Source: Peteryoungia algae
GTDB lineage: Bacteria > Pseudomonadota > Alphaproteobacteria > Rhizobiales > Rhizobiaceae
Reading direction: 5' to 3'
DNA: 64,000 nt
Assembly (NCBI RefSeq): GCF_030369675.1
Contig: NZ_CP128477.1
Location: forward strand, 2,301,001 to 2,365,000
Shown here in pieces: positions 47,434 through 56,543 of the stretch (positions within the stretch are counted from its first letter, which is position 1; every line of letters begins with the position of its first letter). A program made the position numbers and the translations under genes. The notes under the pieces are model-generated. The model was not told where the DNA came from. It saw only the letters and a list, made by a program, of their open reading frames with translations, and ran no database searches.

Positions 47434-48899
47434 GTTCGTCCGCCGTCATTGTTCAACCGCGCCTCGCCGTCGAAGATCCGCATGACTGTACCGATGCGAA
47501 TGACATGCTGGCTGTATTCGACGCCCTGTTCGACGGACTTGTGCGCTATGGCAAGGATGGTGGCTACGTGCCAGCGCTGGCAAGCTCCTGGGATGTCACA
47601 CCGGATGCGCGACACTGGACATTCAGGCTAAGGGAAGACTTGAGCTTTCACGATGGCAGCCCATGCGATGCGGCGGCCGTCTGCCAATCCCTGACACGCA
47701 TGGCCCGTCCCGACAAAGGCTACACGCTGGGGGCGCCCGGTGTCTGGCATCAGTATCTCGGTGACGCAGAAATCGAGGCAATCGATCCTCACACGGTCGC
47801 CATCCGCTTGTCGAAGCCGATCGCCGATCTCCTCGACATCCTGGTTTACGGCTATGTGATCGCTCCCTCCGCACTGGCACGCTACGAGGCAGGAGACACA
47901 TCACAACCGGTCGGCACGGGCCCTTATCGCCTGGTATCCTACGAACCCGGCCATGCCCTGCACCTCCAGCGTTTCGATGGCTGGCATGGGGAGCGACCAG
48001 CCAATGCCGAACTCACCTTCCGCCTGGAACAAAACCGGGAAGCGCGGCTGGACATGCTGATCTCCGGCCAGGCGCAGGTGGCAAACAGCCTTGATTTCGA
48101 AGCATCCAAGGCGCTCGAAGATACGGGCCGGCATACGCGGGTCACATCTCTCGTCCCTGTCGCCATCATCTATCTTTTCAACGCCTTCAAGGGACCGCTG
48201 ACCGACAGCCGCGTTCGCCGCGCTCTCAATCTGGCGATCGACCGCCAGGCCCTGATCGATCGTGTGGTGAGAGGTGCAGCAAAGCCACTGACCGGCTTCG
48301 TCAGCCCCGCACATTTCGGCAGCCTGCCATCGGAGGATCTGCGCCCTGATCGCGATCAGGCACAGAGGCTGCTTACCGAGGCCGGCTTCAGCGACGGCCT
48401 GACCATCGAGGTCGATTGCCCGACACGCCTTCCCGATGAAGCCGAGGCACTGACGGCCGCTCTTGCCGAGCAGCTTTCCGCAATTGGCGTGACGCTGAAC
48501 ATACACCTCCACACGGACCGCGAGGCCTATGCCCATGGCGTGCGCCTGAAACAGGTGCGCGACATGTGCGTCTTCGATTCAAGCCCCTTGAGCACCTTCC
48601 GCATCCTTGCTGAAAAGATCGATCAAAGGGCCAATGGCTCCTGGTGGCTGGGCTTCCACAATGCCGAGGTCGAAGACTTGCTCGATAGGGCACGGGCAAC
48701 TGTTGATCCAATTGAACGTGCGGAGATCTTCAAAAAGGCCTTCCACGCGCTGCAAGTGGATCCTCCATGGCTCTATCTCTACAATCCGCTGAGGGTGACA
48801 GGCCTGTCCGGATCCTGGCCGGACTGGCGCATGCGCCAGGATTGCGTGCTCGACGTGACGCGGCTTCCTGATTTCCAGACCGGGAAGAGAGCACCATGA
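47430..48899 (+). CDS. Second SBP type 5 domain protein without a signal peptide
   Basis: 489-residue protein of the same family as the periplasmic binding protein at 41.9 kb: DALFDGLVRYGKDGGYVPAL, WTFRLREDLSFHDGS, PVGTGPYRLVSYEPG, SRVRRALNLAIDRQAL. Its N-terminus (SSSAVIVQPRLAVEDPHDC) has no signal peptide or lipobox, so it should stay in the cytoplasm unless the start is wrong. No start further upstream is plausible because the GTG overlaps the DppF stop (GTGA). It may have been recruited as a cytoplasmic ligand-binding or regulatory protein, or be cryptic. Confidence 0.85.
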   Translation: MSSSAVIVQPRLAVEDPHDCTDANDMLAVFDALFDGLVRYGKDGGYVPALASSWDVTPDARHWTFRLREDLSFHDGSPCDAAAVCQSLTRMARPDKGYTLGAPGVWHQYLGDAEIEAIDPHTVAIRLSKPIADLLDILVYGYVIAPSALARYEAGDTSQPVGTGPYRLVSYEPGHALHLQRFDGWHGERPANAELTFRLEQNREARLDMLISGQAQVANSLDFEASKALEDTGRHTRVTSLVPVAIIYLFNAFKGPLTDSRVRRALNLAIDRQALIDRVVRGAAKPLTGFVSPAHFGSLPSEDLRPDRDQAQRLLTEAGFSDGLTIEVDCPTRLPDEAEALTAALAEQLSAIGVTLNIHLHTDREAYAHGVRLKQVRDMCVFDSSPLSTFRILAEKIDQRANGSWWLGFHNAEVEDLLDRARATVDPIERAEIFKKAFHALQVDPPWLYLYNPLRVTGLSGSWPDWRMRQDCVLDVTRLPDFQTGKRAP

Positions 48900-50356
48900 G
48901 GCACGTCGACCTGATCATCATTGGCGGCACCGTCCTCACCATGGACGGCAGTCGCCGCGTCCTCGACAAGGGTGCACTCGCCGTCCACGAAGGTCGCATC
49001 GTGGCGGTAGGGCACGCGGTCGAGATCGACAGAGAATACCAGGCCGAGCGGCAGATCGACGCCAGCGGCAAGGTGGTGATGCCCGGAATGATCGACGTCC
49101 ATGCCCATGCAGGCCACGGCTTGATCAAGACTATGGGCATGGAGCAAGGCAATCACTGGGAAGAGATCTGCAACGCTGCCTATACCGTCGGTTCGACACC
49201 GGAATTCTGGTTCGCGGAGGCGCGGCTTGCAGCCCTTGAGCGGCTGCGCTTCGGCGTCACCACCGGCGTTTCGCTTCTCGGTGGCGGCGACACAATCATG
49301 CGGACGGATGACGTCGCCTATGGAAGCGCGCATTGCGAGGGCGTCGCTGAAATTGGCACGCGCTCAGTCGTCGCCGTCGGACCAACCCGCCCTCCGCATC
49401 CGCGAACCTATGCGTCGTGGCACGACGGCAAGGCGTCAGAAGGGCCCGTGACATACGAGGAGCAGTTGATTGTCAGCCGCAAACTCCTCGAGATGTGGCA
49501 TGGGCGCGGACGCCTCAACATCGCCTTGCTCACCCCTGTGCTGCGCGACGAACATCAGCGCGACATGTCTGCCGCAGACTACGAGGCTGCGGTCGCTCAG
49601 ACGAAGACCGTGCGGGCGCTCTCGCGCGAGGCGGGCGTGGTGTTCACCCAGGATGGTCACTGGAAGGGCTCGGTTTCCCGCGCAGAGACGCTCGGCATCC
49701 TCGGTCCGGACGCGCTTCTATCTCATGCCATCGACATCACGCCAGAAGAGATCCGCATCATCGCCGACACAGGTACCCGCATCGCCCACAATCCCAGCGC
49801 CATCGCCTCCATCCTCGGCCGATGCCCGGCGATCGAACTGATCGAGGCGGGTGCTGTGGTGGCGATTGGCTCCGATGCAACTGCGCCGGACAGATCGGCG
49901 GACATGTTCCGGCACATGCAGCAGTGCATGCATTACCACCGCACGCATTTTCGCGATCCCTCCGTCCTGCCTCCAGGCAAGGCCCTTGAAATGGTGACGA
50001 TCGATGCCGCGACCGCCTTGGGGCTCGACCGGGACCTTGGGTCCCTCGAAGTCGGCAAGAAGGCCGACATCGTGGTGGTCGACATGATGCGCCCGCACCT
50101 CGCGCCCTACCAAATGCCGATCTTCCGCCTTTCCTACTTCGCCAACGGCAATGACGTCGACACCGTTGTGATCGACGGGCAGGTTCTGCTCGAAGGTGGC
50201 CGCCCCCTGCTGACCGACCTTGATGAGGTCGTCGCGGAAGCCGACAGGCAAGCCTGCCTGCTGATCGAGCGCATGGGCCTCGAAAAGATGATCGGCCAGC
50301 CGCACGGCTTTTTTGGCCATGCAAGATACCCAAAACATCAAGGAGACAGCCAATGA
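48896..50356 (+). CDS. AtzA/TrzA-type amidohydrolase (deaminase)
   Basis: 486-residue metal-dependent hydrolase of the cytosine/guanine deaminase, TrzA/AtzA group: GGTVLTMDGSRRVLDKGALA, metal motif His69-x-His71 (MIDVHAHAG), further histidines in FTQDGHWKG and LLSHAID, an aspartate in IGSDATAPD, and the C-terminal barrel (GSLEVGKKADIVVVDM). It likely removes ammonia or another leaving group from an N-heterocycle. Coupled by overlap (ATGA) to the SBP and to the DapA-like gene. Confidence 0.9.
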   Translation: MRHVDLIIIGGTVLTMDGSRRVLDKGALAVHEGRIVAVGHAVEIDREYQAERQIDASGKVVMPGMIDVHAHAGHGLIKTMGMEQGNHWEEICNAAYTVGSTPEFWFAEARLAALERLRFGVTTGVSLLGGGDTIMRTDDVAYGSAHCEGVAEIGTRSVVAVGPTRPPHPRTYASWHDGKASEGPVTYEEQLIVSRKLLEMWHGRGRLNIALLTPVLRDEHQRDMSAADYEAAVAQTKTVRALSREAGVVFTQDGHWKGSVSRAETLGILGPDALLSHAIDITPEEIRIIADTGTRIAHNPSAIASILGRCPAIELIEAGAVVAIGSDATAPDRSADMFRHMQQCMHYHRTHFRDPSVLPPGKALEMVTIDAATALGLDRDLGSLEVGKKADIVVVDMMRPHLAPYQMPIFRLSYFANGNDVDTVVIDGQVLLEGGRPLLTDLDEVVAEADRQACLLIERMGLEKMIGQPHGFFGHARYPKHQGDSQ

Positions 50357-51282
50357 TGAGGCTGAATGAAAAGGCAAAAGGCGTCTATGTTATCGCCCTC
50401 ACCCCTTTTACGGAGACGGGTGAACTCGATCTGGATAGCACTGACCGCATGGTCGATTTCTACCTTGAGCGCGGTGCGACTGGACTGACCGTGCTTGGAA
50501 TGATGGGGGAAGCGCAAAAGCTCACCATCGAGGAATCGCAAACCTATGTCCGACGGATCCTTCGCAGGGTCGATGGCCGCGTGCCTGTTGTAGCGGGTGT
50601 CTCTGCTGCGGGCTTTGCCCAGATGCAGGCCTTGACCACGATGGTGATGGATGACGGCGCTGCAGGTGTCATGATTGCTCCGCCATCCTCCCTGCGCAAC
50701 GATCAGCAGATCGTCACCTACTACAAGCAGGCGGCGGAGTTCATTGGCGACACGCCTTTCGTGCTGCAGGATTTCCCTCTCGTCACAAGCGTCACCATCC
50801 CCGTCTCCGTCATCCAGACGATCATCGATCAGATCCCGACCTGCGTCTGCCTTAAACACGAGGACTGGCCTGGTCTTTCCAAGATTACCGCACTCAGGAC
50901 CGCGTCGGAGCCCCCCGGCAAGAGACGCATATCAATCCTGTGCGGCAATGGCGGCGTCTTCCTGCCGGAAGAGATGGCGCGCGGGGCGGACGGCGCCATG
51001 ACCGGCTTTGCTTATCCGGAGATGATGCGCGACGTCGTCCTCCACCATGAGCGCGGGGATGCCGAGCGCGCCCAGGACATCTTCGACGCCTATCTCCCAC
51101 TTGCCCGCTACGAACAGCAACCGGGCCTCGGCCTCTCCATCCGGAAATACATCATGGCCAAACGCGGCGCGATCGCCACGCCGACACTGCGCAAACCGGG
51201 GGGATCGCTTTCTCCCGCCGATATCAATGAGGTCGAGCGCCTCATCGCGCGCCAGGACAGAAGATTGAAGGAACTCCGCTGA
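50353..51282 (+). CDS. DapA-like (dihydrodipicolinate synthase family) aldolase/hydratase
   Basis: 309-residue TIM-barrel Schiff-base enzyme. Lys168 in CVCLKHED is the catalytic lysine; GMMGEAQKLT is the GTxGE-like carboxylate pocket with GMMGE in place of GTTGE. The tyrosine normally found in the YNxP motif is replaced (LQDFPL at 138-143). So it is not likely to be the lysine-pathway DapA but a catabolic aldolase or lyase, such as a decarboxylating or hydrating enzyme. It overlaps neighbours on both sides by a few bases. Confidence 0.88.
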   Translation: MMRLNEKAKGVYVIALTPFTETGELDLDSTDRMVDFYLERGATGLTVLGMMGEAQKLTIEESQTYVRRILRRVDGRVPVVAGVSAAGFAQMQALTTMVMDDGAAGVMIAPPSSLRNDQQIVTYYKQAAEFIGDTPFVLQDFPLVTSVTIPVSVIQTIIDQIPTCVCLKHEDWPGLSKITALRTASEPPGKRRISILCGNGGVFLPEEMARGADGAMTGFAYPEMMRDVVLHHERGDAERAQDIFDAYLPLARYEQQPGLGLSIRKYIMAKRGAIATPTLRKPGGSLSPADINEVERLIARQDRRLKELR

Positions 51283-52064
51283 TGGAACTGGGCTTGAAAA
51301 ACAAAACCGCTCTTGTGATGGGTGCAAGCCGCGGACTGGGCGCCGCGATTGCCCGCGGGCTCGCCGAAGAAGGGGTGACAGTCTATGCCGCCGCCCGCAA
51401 CATCTCGGCCATTTCGGCCTGGGCATCCGAGCTCGCACCGACGTCCGGTACCGTCATTCCGCTGCAGCTCGACCTTTCCGACATCGACAGCGTGGACGGG
51501 GCAATTGCCTCTCTGGTTGCGGCAGGGGGTGTCGACATTCTCGTCAACAATTCTGGTGGCCCGCCGCCGGCTGCAGCCATCGATGCGAAACGAACGGACT
51601 GGATCGGCAATTTCGAGACGATGGCTGCCAACATCTTCCATCTGACCACTAGTCTTCTGCCCGGGATGCGGGAAAAGCGCTGGGGTCGGATCATATCGAT
51701 CGCCTCCTCAGGAGTAGAACAGCCGATCGCACGGCTGGCGCTTTCGAACGGTATTCGCTCGGCCCTGATAGGCTGGTCGAAAACACTTGCTGCGGAAGTA
51801 GCCTCAGAAGGTGTCACGGTGAACGTGCTTCTTCCGGGGCGCATTCACACACAAAGGGTGGACGAACTCGATGCAGCCGCAGCCAGCCGTTCAGCCAAGA
51901 GTGTCGAGGAGATCGCGGCCGCATCCGCTGCCGGCATTCCGACCGGGCGTTATGGTCGGCCTGAGGAATTTGCCGCAGTTGCCGTGTTCCTGGCCTCCGA
52001 GCCCGCCTCGTATGTGACGGGAAGCAAGATCAGAGTGGATGGCGGTGCAATCCGATCCGTCTGA
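51282..52064 (+). CDS. SDR-fold protein lacking the catalytic Tyr and Lys
   Basis: 260-residue short-chain dehydrogenase-like protein with the cofactor loop GASRGLGAAIA, LVNNSGGPPPAA and the C-terminal GRPEEFAAVAVFLASEPAS. The YxxxK site is changed: the aligned stretch reads LALSN (Leu152 and Asn156), so tyrosine and lysine are both absent. A known atypical SDR group has this form. It may bind NAD(P) structurally or catalyse another reaction. Start overlaps the previous stop (TGATG); last gene of the 12.6-kb operon. Confidence 0.87.
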   Translation: MELGLKNKTALVMGASRGLGAAIARGLAEEGVTVYAAARNISAISAWASELAPTSGTVIPLQLDLSDIDSVDGAIASLVAAGGVDILVNNSGGPPPAAAIDAKRTDWIGNFETMAANIFHLTTSLLPGMREKRWGRIISIASSGVEQPIARLALSNGIRSALIGWSKTLAAEVASEGVTVNVLLPGRIHTQRVDELDAAAASRSAKSVEEIAAASAAGIPTGRYGRPEEFAAVAVFLASEPASYVTGSKIRVDGGAIRSV

Positions 52065-52086
52065 AAGCTAGCCTGGCTGACACACC

Positions 52087-52782
52087 TTACGGCTCCAGTC
52101 CCGCACAACGGGCGGTATTGCGGATATGGGTTTCCATCTCGAGTTTAGCCCGCTGGCCATCATTCGACCGGAGCGCCGAAATGATCTTTCGGTGCTCACT
52201 GATCGATTCCCGCATCCTCTCGGGATCAGTGATCGGGATCGGCTGCCGCTGAGTCTCCGTCACCTGATCCCGCACCGTTTGGTAAAGCGCCTTGAGCATG
52301 GCATTCGAACAGGCGGAAACGATTGTACCGTGAAATTCGAGATCGGCCTCGACATTGGCCAGCAGATCCTGGCTGGCCCAGCAGTCCTCCATCGTTCTGG
52401 TCGCCTGCTCCATTTTGTCGAGCTGCAACTGGGCAAGACGGCCTGCGGCTAACCGCGCAATTTCGCCTTCGAGCAGGATACGGGTCTGGAAAACATCGAA
52501 GACCGAATAGCTGTCGGAATAACGCCAAGGCGCCATATGACCGCTCGTGCCGGCCGTGGCTGCCGGACTGGCAACGAACGTCCCCCTGCCCGCTTCCGTC
52601 TTCAGAAGGCCCAGCGTTTCCAGGGTCAGCAAGGCTTCGCGCAAGGACGCGCGACTAATGCCGAATTTCTGTGAGAACTCGCGTTGCGACGGGATTTTCT
52701 CACCCGGCTTCAACTGGCCGGACTGGATCATGCCCTGGATCTCGCGTGCCACGGATTGTGGCACGAGCGTCTTGTTGAACAT
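52087..52782 (-). CDS. GntR-family regulator with FCD domain
   Basis: 231-residue FadR/PdhR-type regulator: helix-turn-helix GEKIPSQREFSQKFGISRAS, LREALLTLETLGLLKTEAGRG and an all-helical FCD effector domain (FQTRILLEGEIARLAAGRL, ADLEFHGTIVSACSN, SISEHRKIISAL). ATG 52782 follows GGGGAAGAG; the frame extends 48 codons further without a site. Divergent from the polar amino acid ABC operon, and its likely operator lies at 52876-52890. Confidence 0.92.
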   Translation of the reverse strand: MFNKTLVPQSVAREIQGMIQSGQLKPGEKIPSQREFSQKFGISRASLREALLTLETLGLLKTEAGRGTFVASPAATAGTSGHMAPWRYSDSYSVFDVFQTRILLEGEIARLAAGRLAQLQLDKMEQATRTMEDCWASQDLLANVEADLEFHGTIVSACSNAMLKALYQTVRDQVTETQRQPIPITDPERMRESISEHRKIISALRSNDGQRAKLEMETHIRNTARCAGLEP

Positions 52783-52875
52783 GCGGTCTCTTCCCCGGCA
52801 GCCTGTTTCGAAGCGCAAGTGTATTTTTTCTGGCCGCCCCTTGCCAAGCAGAAAGCAGCATGCTTGTTTGGCCTG

Positions 52876-52890
52876 ACTGGTCTGACCAGT
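52876..52890. promoter_or_regulatory. PdhR/FadR-type operator, perfect palindrome
   Basis: ACTGGTC-T-GACCAGT is a perfect 7+1+7 palindrome. The core TGGTCTGACCA has the TGGT..ACCA form used by PdhR/LldR-type FCD regulators. It lies between the divergent GntR gene and the binding protein gene (ATG 52938), with a second partial half-site TTAGACCAA downstream. Confidence 0.7.
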
Positions 52891-52937
52891 TAGACCAATG
52901 TAGATTGAGTCATGTTCAAAAAACAAGGGGAACTCTC

Positions 52938-53732
52938 ATGACACGTTCATCCACAGTCAAGGCAACACTGGTGGCAGGCCTGCTGGCCACCTTCGGCAGC
53001 CCGGTGCACGCAGCAGACCTGACGGTCGGCGCGAATATCGGCAATGTGCCGTGGGAATTTGAAGACGCCAGTGGCAAGGTCACCGGTTTCGAGGTCGACC
53101 TCGTCAACGAGATCGCAAAACGCCTCGGCAAGACAGTCGAATTCGTCAACACGCCATTCAACGGCCTCTTCCCGGCTGTCCAGTCTGGCCGCATCAACAT
53201 GGCGATCTCGTCGATCACCATCACCGAAAAGCGGCTGGAATCAGTTTCGTTCGCCCAGCCATACTATGACAGCGACCAGTCGCTTACGGTAACGGCCGCC
53301 TCGGGCATCACCGGCCTGGCCGACATGGGCGACAAAGTCGTCGGCGTGGATACCGGCTCGACCGGCGACATGTGGGCCGATGCCAACAAGGGCGAGTACA
53401 AGCTCGGAGAAATTCGCCGCTTCGAGGGTCTCCAGCCCGCGATGCTCGACCTGGTTGCCGGCCGCATCGACGGCTACATTTCCGACATTCCGGCCCTTCT
53501 CTACTACGTCAAGGACAAGCCGGAACTGAAGGTGGTTGAACGCATCCCGACGGGCGAGAAATACTCGATCATGTTCAACAAGGATGATCCGCTCGCAGCC
53601 GAAGTGAACACCGTCATCACCACACTTAAGCAAGAGGGCTTCATCGCCCAACTGCATGAGACCTGGTTCGGTGCCAAGGCCGAGGACACCACCTCGACAG
53701 TCACCGTACTCGACATGCCCAAGGCCATGTAA
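52938..53732 (+). CDS. Polar amino acid ABC binding protein
   Basis: 264-residue SBP type 3 with a Sec signal peptide (TRSSTVKATLVAGLLATF, cleavage after HAA). Family motifs: GANIGNVPWEFEDASGKVTG, FEVDLVNEIAKRLGK, FNGLFPAVQSGRINMAISSI, TITEKRLESVSFAQPYYDS. The ligand is an amino acid or related compound. ATG 52938 sits behind AAGGGGAACTCTC. Confidence 0.92.
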   Translation: MTRSSTVKATLVAGLLATFGSPVHAADLTVGANIGNVPWEFEDASGKVTGFEVDLVNEIAKRLGKTVEFVNTPFNGLFPAVQSGRINMAISSITITEKRLESVSFAQPYYDSDQSLTVTAASGITGLADMGDKVVGVDTGSTGDMWADANKGEYKLGEIRRFEGLQPAMLDLVAGRIDGYISDIPALLYYVKDKPELKVVERIPTGEKYSIMFNKDDPLAAEVNTVITTLKQEGFIAQLHETWFGAKAEDTTSTVTVLDMPKAM

Positions 53733-53795
53733 CGCTCGAAACGCAACCGGTGGAACGGTCTCGTTCCGCCGGCCTGCCATGGGAGCCGAAACGGC

Positions 53796-54467
53796 ATGAC
53801 ACTCATCAATACCTTCTTCAACGTCGACGTCCTGCTGAACAGCCTTCCGGCCCTGCTCTGGGGTCTGGTTGTGACCTTGCAAATCGGCATCACGAGCATT
53901 CTCGTCGGTCTCGCCGGTGGTCTCTTTCTGGCGGTAGCACGCCTTTACGCGCCGGCCTTCTTCAAGCTCCTCATCCGCATCTATATCGACATCTTCCGCT
54001 CGATCCCGCTGCTGGTGCTGCTGATCGTTGTCTATTACGCGCTCCCCTTTGTTGGCATTCGGCTTTCGCCTTTCCTGTCTGCCGTAACCGCATTGTCGCT
54101 CGTCTCGGCAGCCTACACGGCGGAGATCTTTCGTGCCGGTATCGAGGCCATCCCCCATGGCCAGTTCGAGGCCTCGGCGGCACTCGGCCTATCCAACCGT
54201 CATACGATGGTCGACGTAATCCTTCCGCAGGCGATCCGCATCGTCATTCCGCCGCTCACCAATAACTGCATCAACGTGATGAAGGACACGGCTCTCGCCT
54301 CCGTCGTCGCCATGCCCGACCTTCTGAAGCAGGCGACCCAGGCGCAGGCGCTCGCCGCCAATCCGACGCCGCTGATCGGCGCGGCGCTTATCTACATCGC
54401 CCTGCTTTGGCCGATGGTCGCTGTCGTCTCACGACTCGAGAAACATTTCAGCCGGGGGAAACGCTGA
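53796..54467 (+). CDS. Polar amino acid ABC permease (HisM/GlnP type)
   Basis: 223-residue permease with about five helices: [20 protein letters not shown] at the N-terminus, VDIIFR-like [41 protein letters not shown] (the EAA loop region) and the C-terminal [16 protein letters not shown]. Its stop overlaps the ATPase start by one base (TGATG). Confidence 0.92.
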   Translation: MTLINTFFNVDVLLNSLPALLWGLVVTLQIGITSILVGLAGGLFLAVARLYAPAFFKLLIRIYIDIFRSIPLLVLLIVVYYALPFVGIRLSPFLSAVTALSLVSAAYTAEIFRAGIEAIPHGQFEASAALGLSNRHTMVDVILPQAIRIVIPPLTNNCINVMKDTALASVVAMPDLLKQATQAQALAANPTPLIGAALIYIALLWPMVAVVSRLEKHFSRGKR

Positions 54468-55216
54468 TGACTGAGACGAACACGCCCCTCATCTCCGTCC
54501 GCGGCCTGACCAAGGCCTATGGCACCTTCACCGTGCTGCACGATATCGACCTCGACATTGCCGAAGGCGAAGTCGTCTGCGTCATCGGCCCATCCGGCTC
54601 CGGCAAATCTACGCTCATTCGTTGCATCAACCATCTCGAAGCCTTCGCACCTGAAAGCCGCATCACCGTCGACGGCATCCGCGTCGAACCCGGCCCTGCC
54701 CTTGCCAAGGTGCGCGCCGAGGTCGGGATGGTCTTCCAGTCCTTCAACCTCTTCCCGCACATGACGGTGCTGAAGAATGTCATGCTCGCCCCGATGCGGG
54801 TCCGTGGCACGGGGAAAGCGGAAGCAGAGCGCAAGGCGCGCGAATTGCTGGCCCGCGTCGGCATATCGGAGCAGGCAGAGAAATATCCGGGCCATCTCTC
54901 CGGCGGCCAGCAGCAACGTGTGGCGATCGCCCGAGCCCTGGCCATGGAGCCGCGCGTGCTGCTTTTCGACGAGCCAACCTCGGCGCTCGATCCGGAAATG
55001 GTCGGCGAAGTGCTCGACGTCATGCGCAAGCTCGCCGGATCAGGTGTCACTATGGTCGTCGTGACACACGAGATGGGCTTTGCCCGCCAGGTTGCCGACC
55101 GCGTGATCTTCATGGATGGCGGACGGCTGGTCGAGAGCGGGCCTCCCGAAGAGATCTTCGACACCCCGAAACATGAGCGGACGCGCGGCTTCCTGCGCGC
55201 AGTCCTCAATCACTGA
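54467..55216 (+). CDS. Polar amino acid ABC ATPase (GlnQ type)
   Basis: 249-residue ATPase: Walker [32 protein letters not shown], signature [17 protein letters not shown], Walker [19 protein letters not shown] and [19 protein letters not shown]. Completes the amino acid-type importer with the permease and binding protein. It precedes the aminotransferase gene by 29 bases. Confidence 0.94.
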   Translation: MTETNTPLISVRGLTKAYGTFTVLHDIDLDIAEGEVVCVIGPSGSGKSTLIRCINHLEAFAPESRITVDGIRVEPGPALAKVRAEVGMVFQSFNLFPHMTVLKNVMLAPMRVRGTGKAEAERKARELLARVGISEQAEKYPGHLSGGQQQRVAIARALAMEPRVLLFDEPTSALDPEMVGEVLDVMRKLAGSGVTMVVVTHEMGFARQVADRVIFMDGGRLVESGPPEEIFDTPKHERTRGFLRAVLNH

Positions 55217-55245
55217 ACAAGAACAAGACCGGAGGACACACCGCC

Positions 55246-56517
55246 ATGGCAAACAGTTCAACCAAGACGCTCGATCTCGACTACGTGCGCAGCCAGTTCC
55301 CGGGGCTTGCCCGCGGCTGGACTTTCTTCGACAATGCCGGGGGATCGCAGATCCTCAAGGGTGCCGTCGAACGCATCAACACGTTCCTGTTCGAAAAGAA
55401 CGTCCAGATCGGTGGGTCCTACGAAGTCTCGCAAGCCGCAGCCGCAGCGCTTTACGAAGCGCGCACTGCCGCCATGCATCTCGTCAATGCAGGTCGCCCG
55501 GAAGAGATCGTCTTCGGCAACTCCACCACCGCGTTGCTGCAGAATCTGGCCAAGGCCATGCACAGCCAATTGTCAGCGGGCGACGAGATCGTCATCACCA
55601 TAGCGGATCACGAGTCCAACATCGGTCCCTGGGATAGGCTGCAGGAACGCGGTGTGGTGCTCAAAGTCTGGCCCCTCAACAAGGAAAACTTGACGCTCGA
55701 CCTCGCTGACCTTGCGCCGCTGATGACCGAGCGGACCAAGCTCGTCTGCGTCACCCACTGCTCGAACCTCCTGGGCTCGATCAACCCGATCCGTGAGATC
55801 GCCGATTTCGTCCATGCCAGAGGTGCAAAGATTTGCGTCGATGCCGTCGCCTATGCCCCGCACCGCGCCGTCGACGTTCAGGCCTTGGACGTCGATTATT
55901 ATGTCTTCAGCCTCTACAAGACCTACGGCCCGCACTACGCGCTGATGTACGGCAAATACGATCTCCTGCTCGCACTCGACCCGCTCTATCACTACTTCTA
56001 CGGCTACGACAAAGTCCCAGGAAAACTGGAGCCGGGAAATCCGAACTATGAGCTTGCCTATTCGACCTGCGGGATCGTCGATTATCTCGTCTCTCTGGGA
56101 GAACGGGCCGGGGAGACAGGATCGGCCCGCCAGAAGATCGAGGCCGGTTATGCCGCCATCACAGCCCAGGAAGACGCGCTCACCGAACGGCTGCTGACCT
56201 ATCTGCGTTCCCGCAATGACTGCATGATCGTTGGCCAGTCCGTAAACCGCGAGAGCCAGCGCGTGCCGACGATCGCTTTCCGTTTCGACGGTCGCGAGGC
56301 AGGCGATCTTTGCAAGGCCATGGATGCAGAGAAGATCGCCATGCGTTTCGGCGACTTCCACTCCCGCCGGCTTGCCGAATATCTTGGCCTCACCGACCAC
56401 GGCGGCATGCTGCGCGTCTCGATGGTGCATTACAACACGATTGAGGAGGTCGACCGTTTTACAGCTGCCCTTGACCGCATCCTCGCTGGGGACGTGGGCC
56501 TGGCAAGGGCAAGCTGA
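55246..56517 (+). CDS. Class V aminotransferase, cysteine desulfurase-like
   Basis: 423-residue PLP enzyme of fold type I: LDYVRSQFPGLARGWTFFDN, GGSQ, ITIADHESNIGPW, the PLP region DAVAYAPHRAVDVQALDVD, and the Schiff-base Lys225 in SLYKTYGPHYA. The YKTYGPH form is that of cysteine desulfurase-like proteins (VC1184 type), not IscS. A catabolic role is likely, such as removing an amino group or splitting a C-N bond in an imported amino compound. It lies between the transporter and a dihydropyrimidinase. ATG 55246 behind GGAGGA. Confidence 0.88.
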   Translation: MANSSTKTLDLDYVRSQFPGLARGWTFFDNAGGSQILKGAVERINTFLFEKNVQIGGSYEVSQAAAAALYEARTAAMHLVNAGRPEEIVFGNSTTALLQNLAKAMHSQLSAGDEIVITIADHESNIGPWDRLQERGVVLKVWPLNKENLTLDLADLAPLMTERTKLVCVTHCSNLLGSINPIREIADFVHARGAKICVDAVAYAPHRAVDVQALDVDYYVFSLYKTYGPHYALMYGKYDLLLALDPLYHYFYGYDKVPGKLEPGNPNYELAYSTCGIVDYLVSLGERAGETGSARQKIEAGYAAITAQEDALTERLLTYLRSRNDCMIVGQSVNRESQRVPTIAFRFDGREAGDLCKAMDAEKIAMRFGDFHSRRLAEYLGLTDHGGMLRVSMVHYNTIEEVDRFTAALDRILAGDVGLARAS

Positions 56518-56543
56518 CGGCTGCAACGAAAGGATTTCATGAG

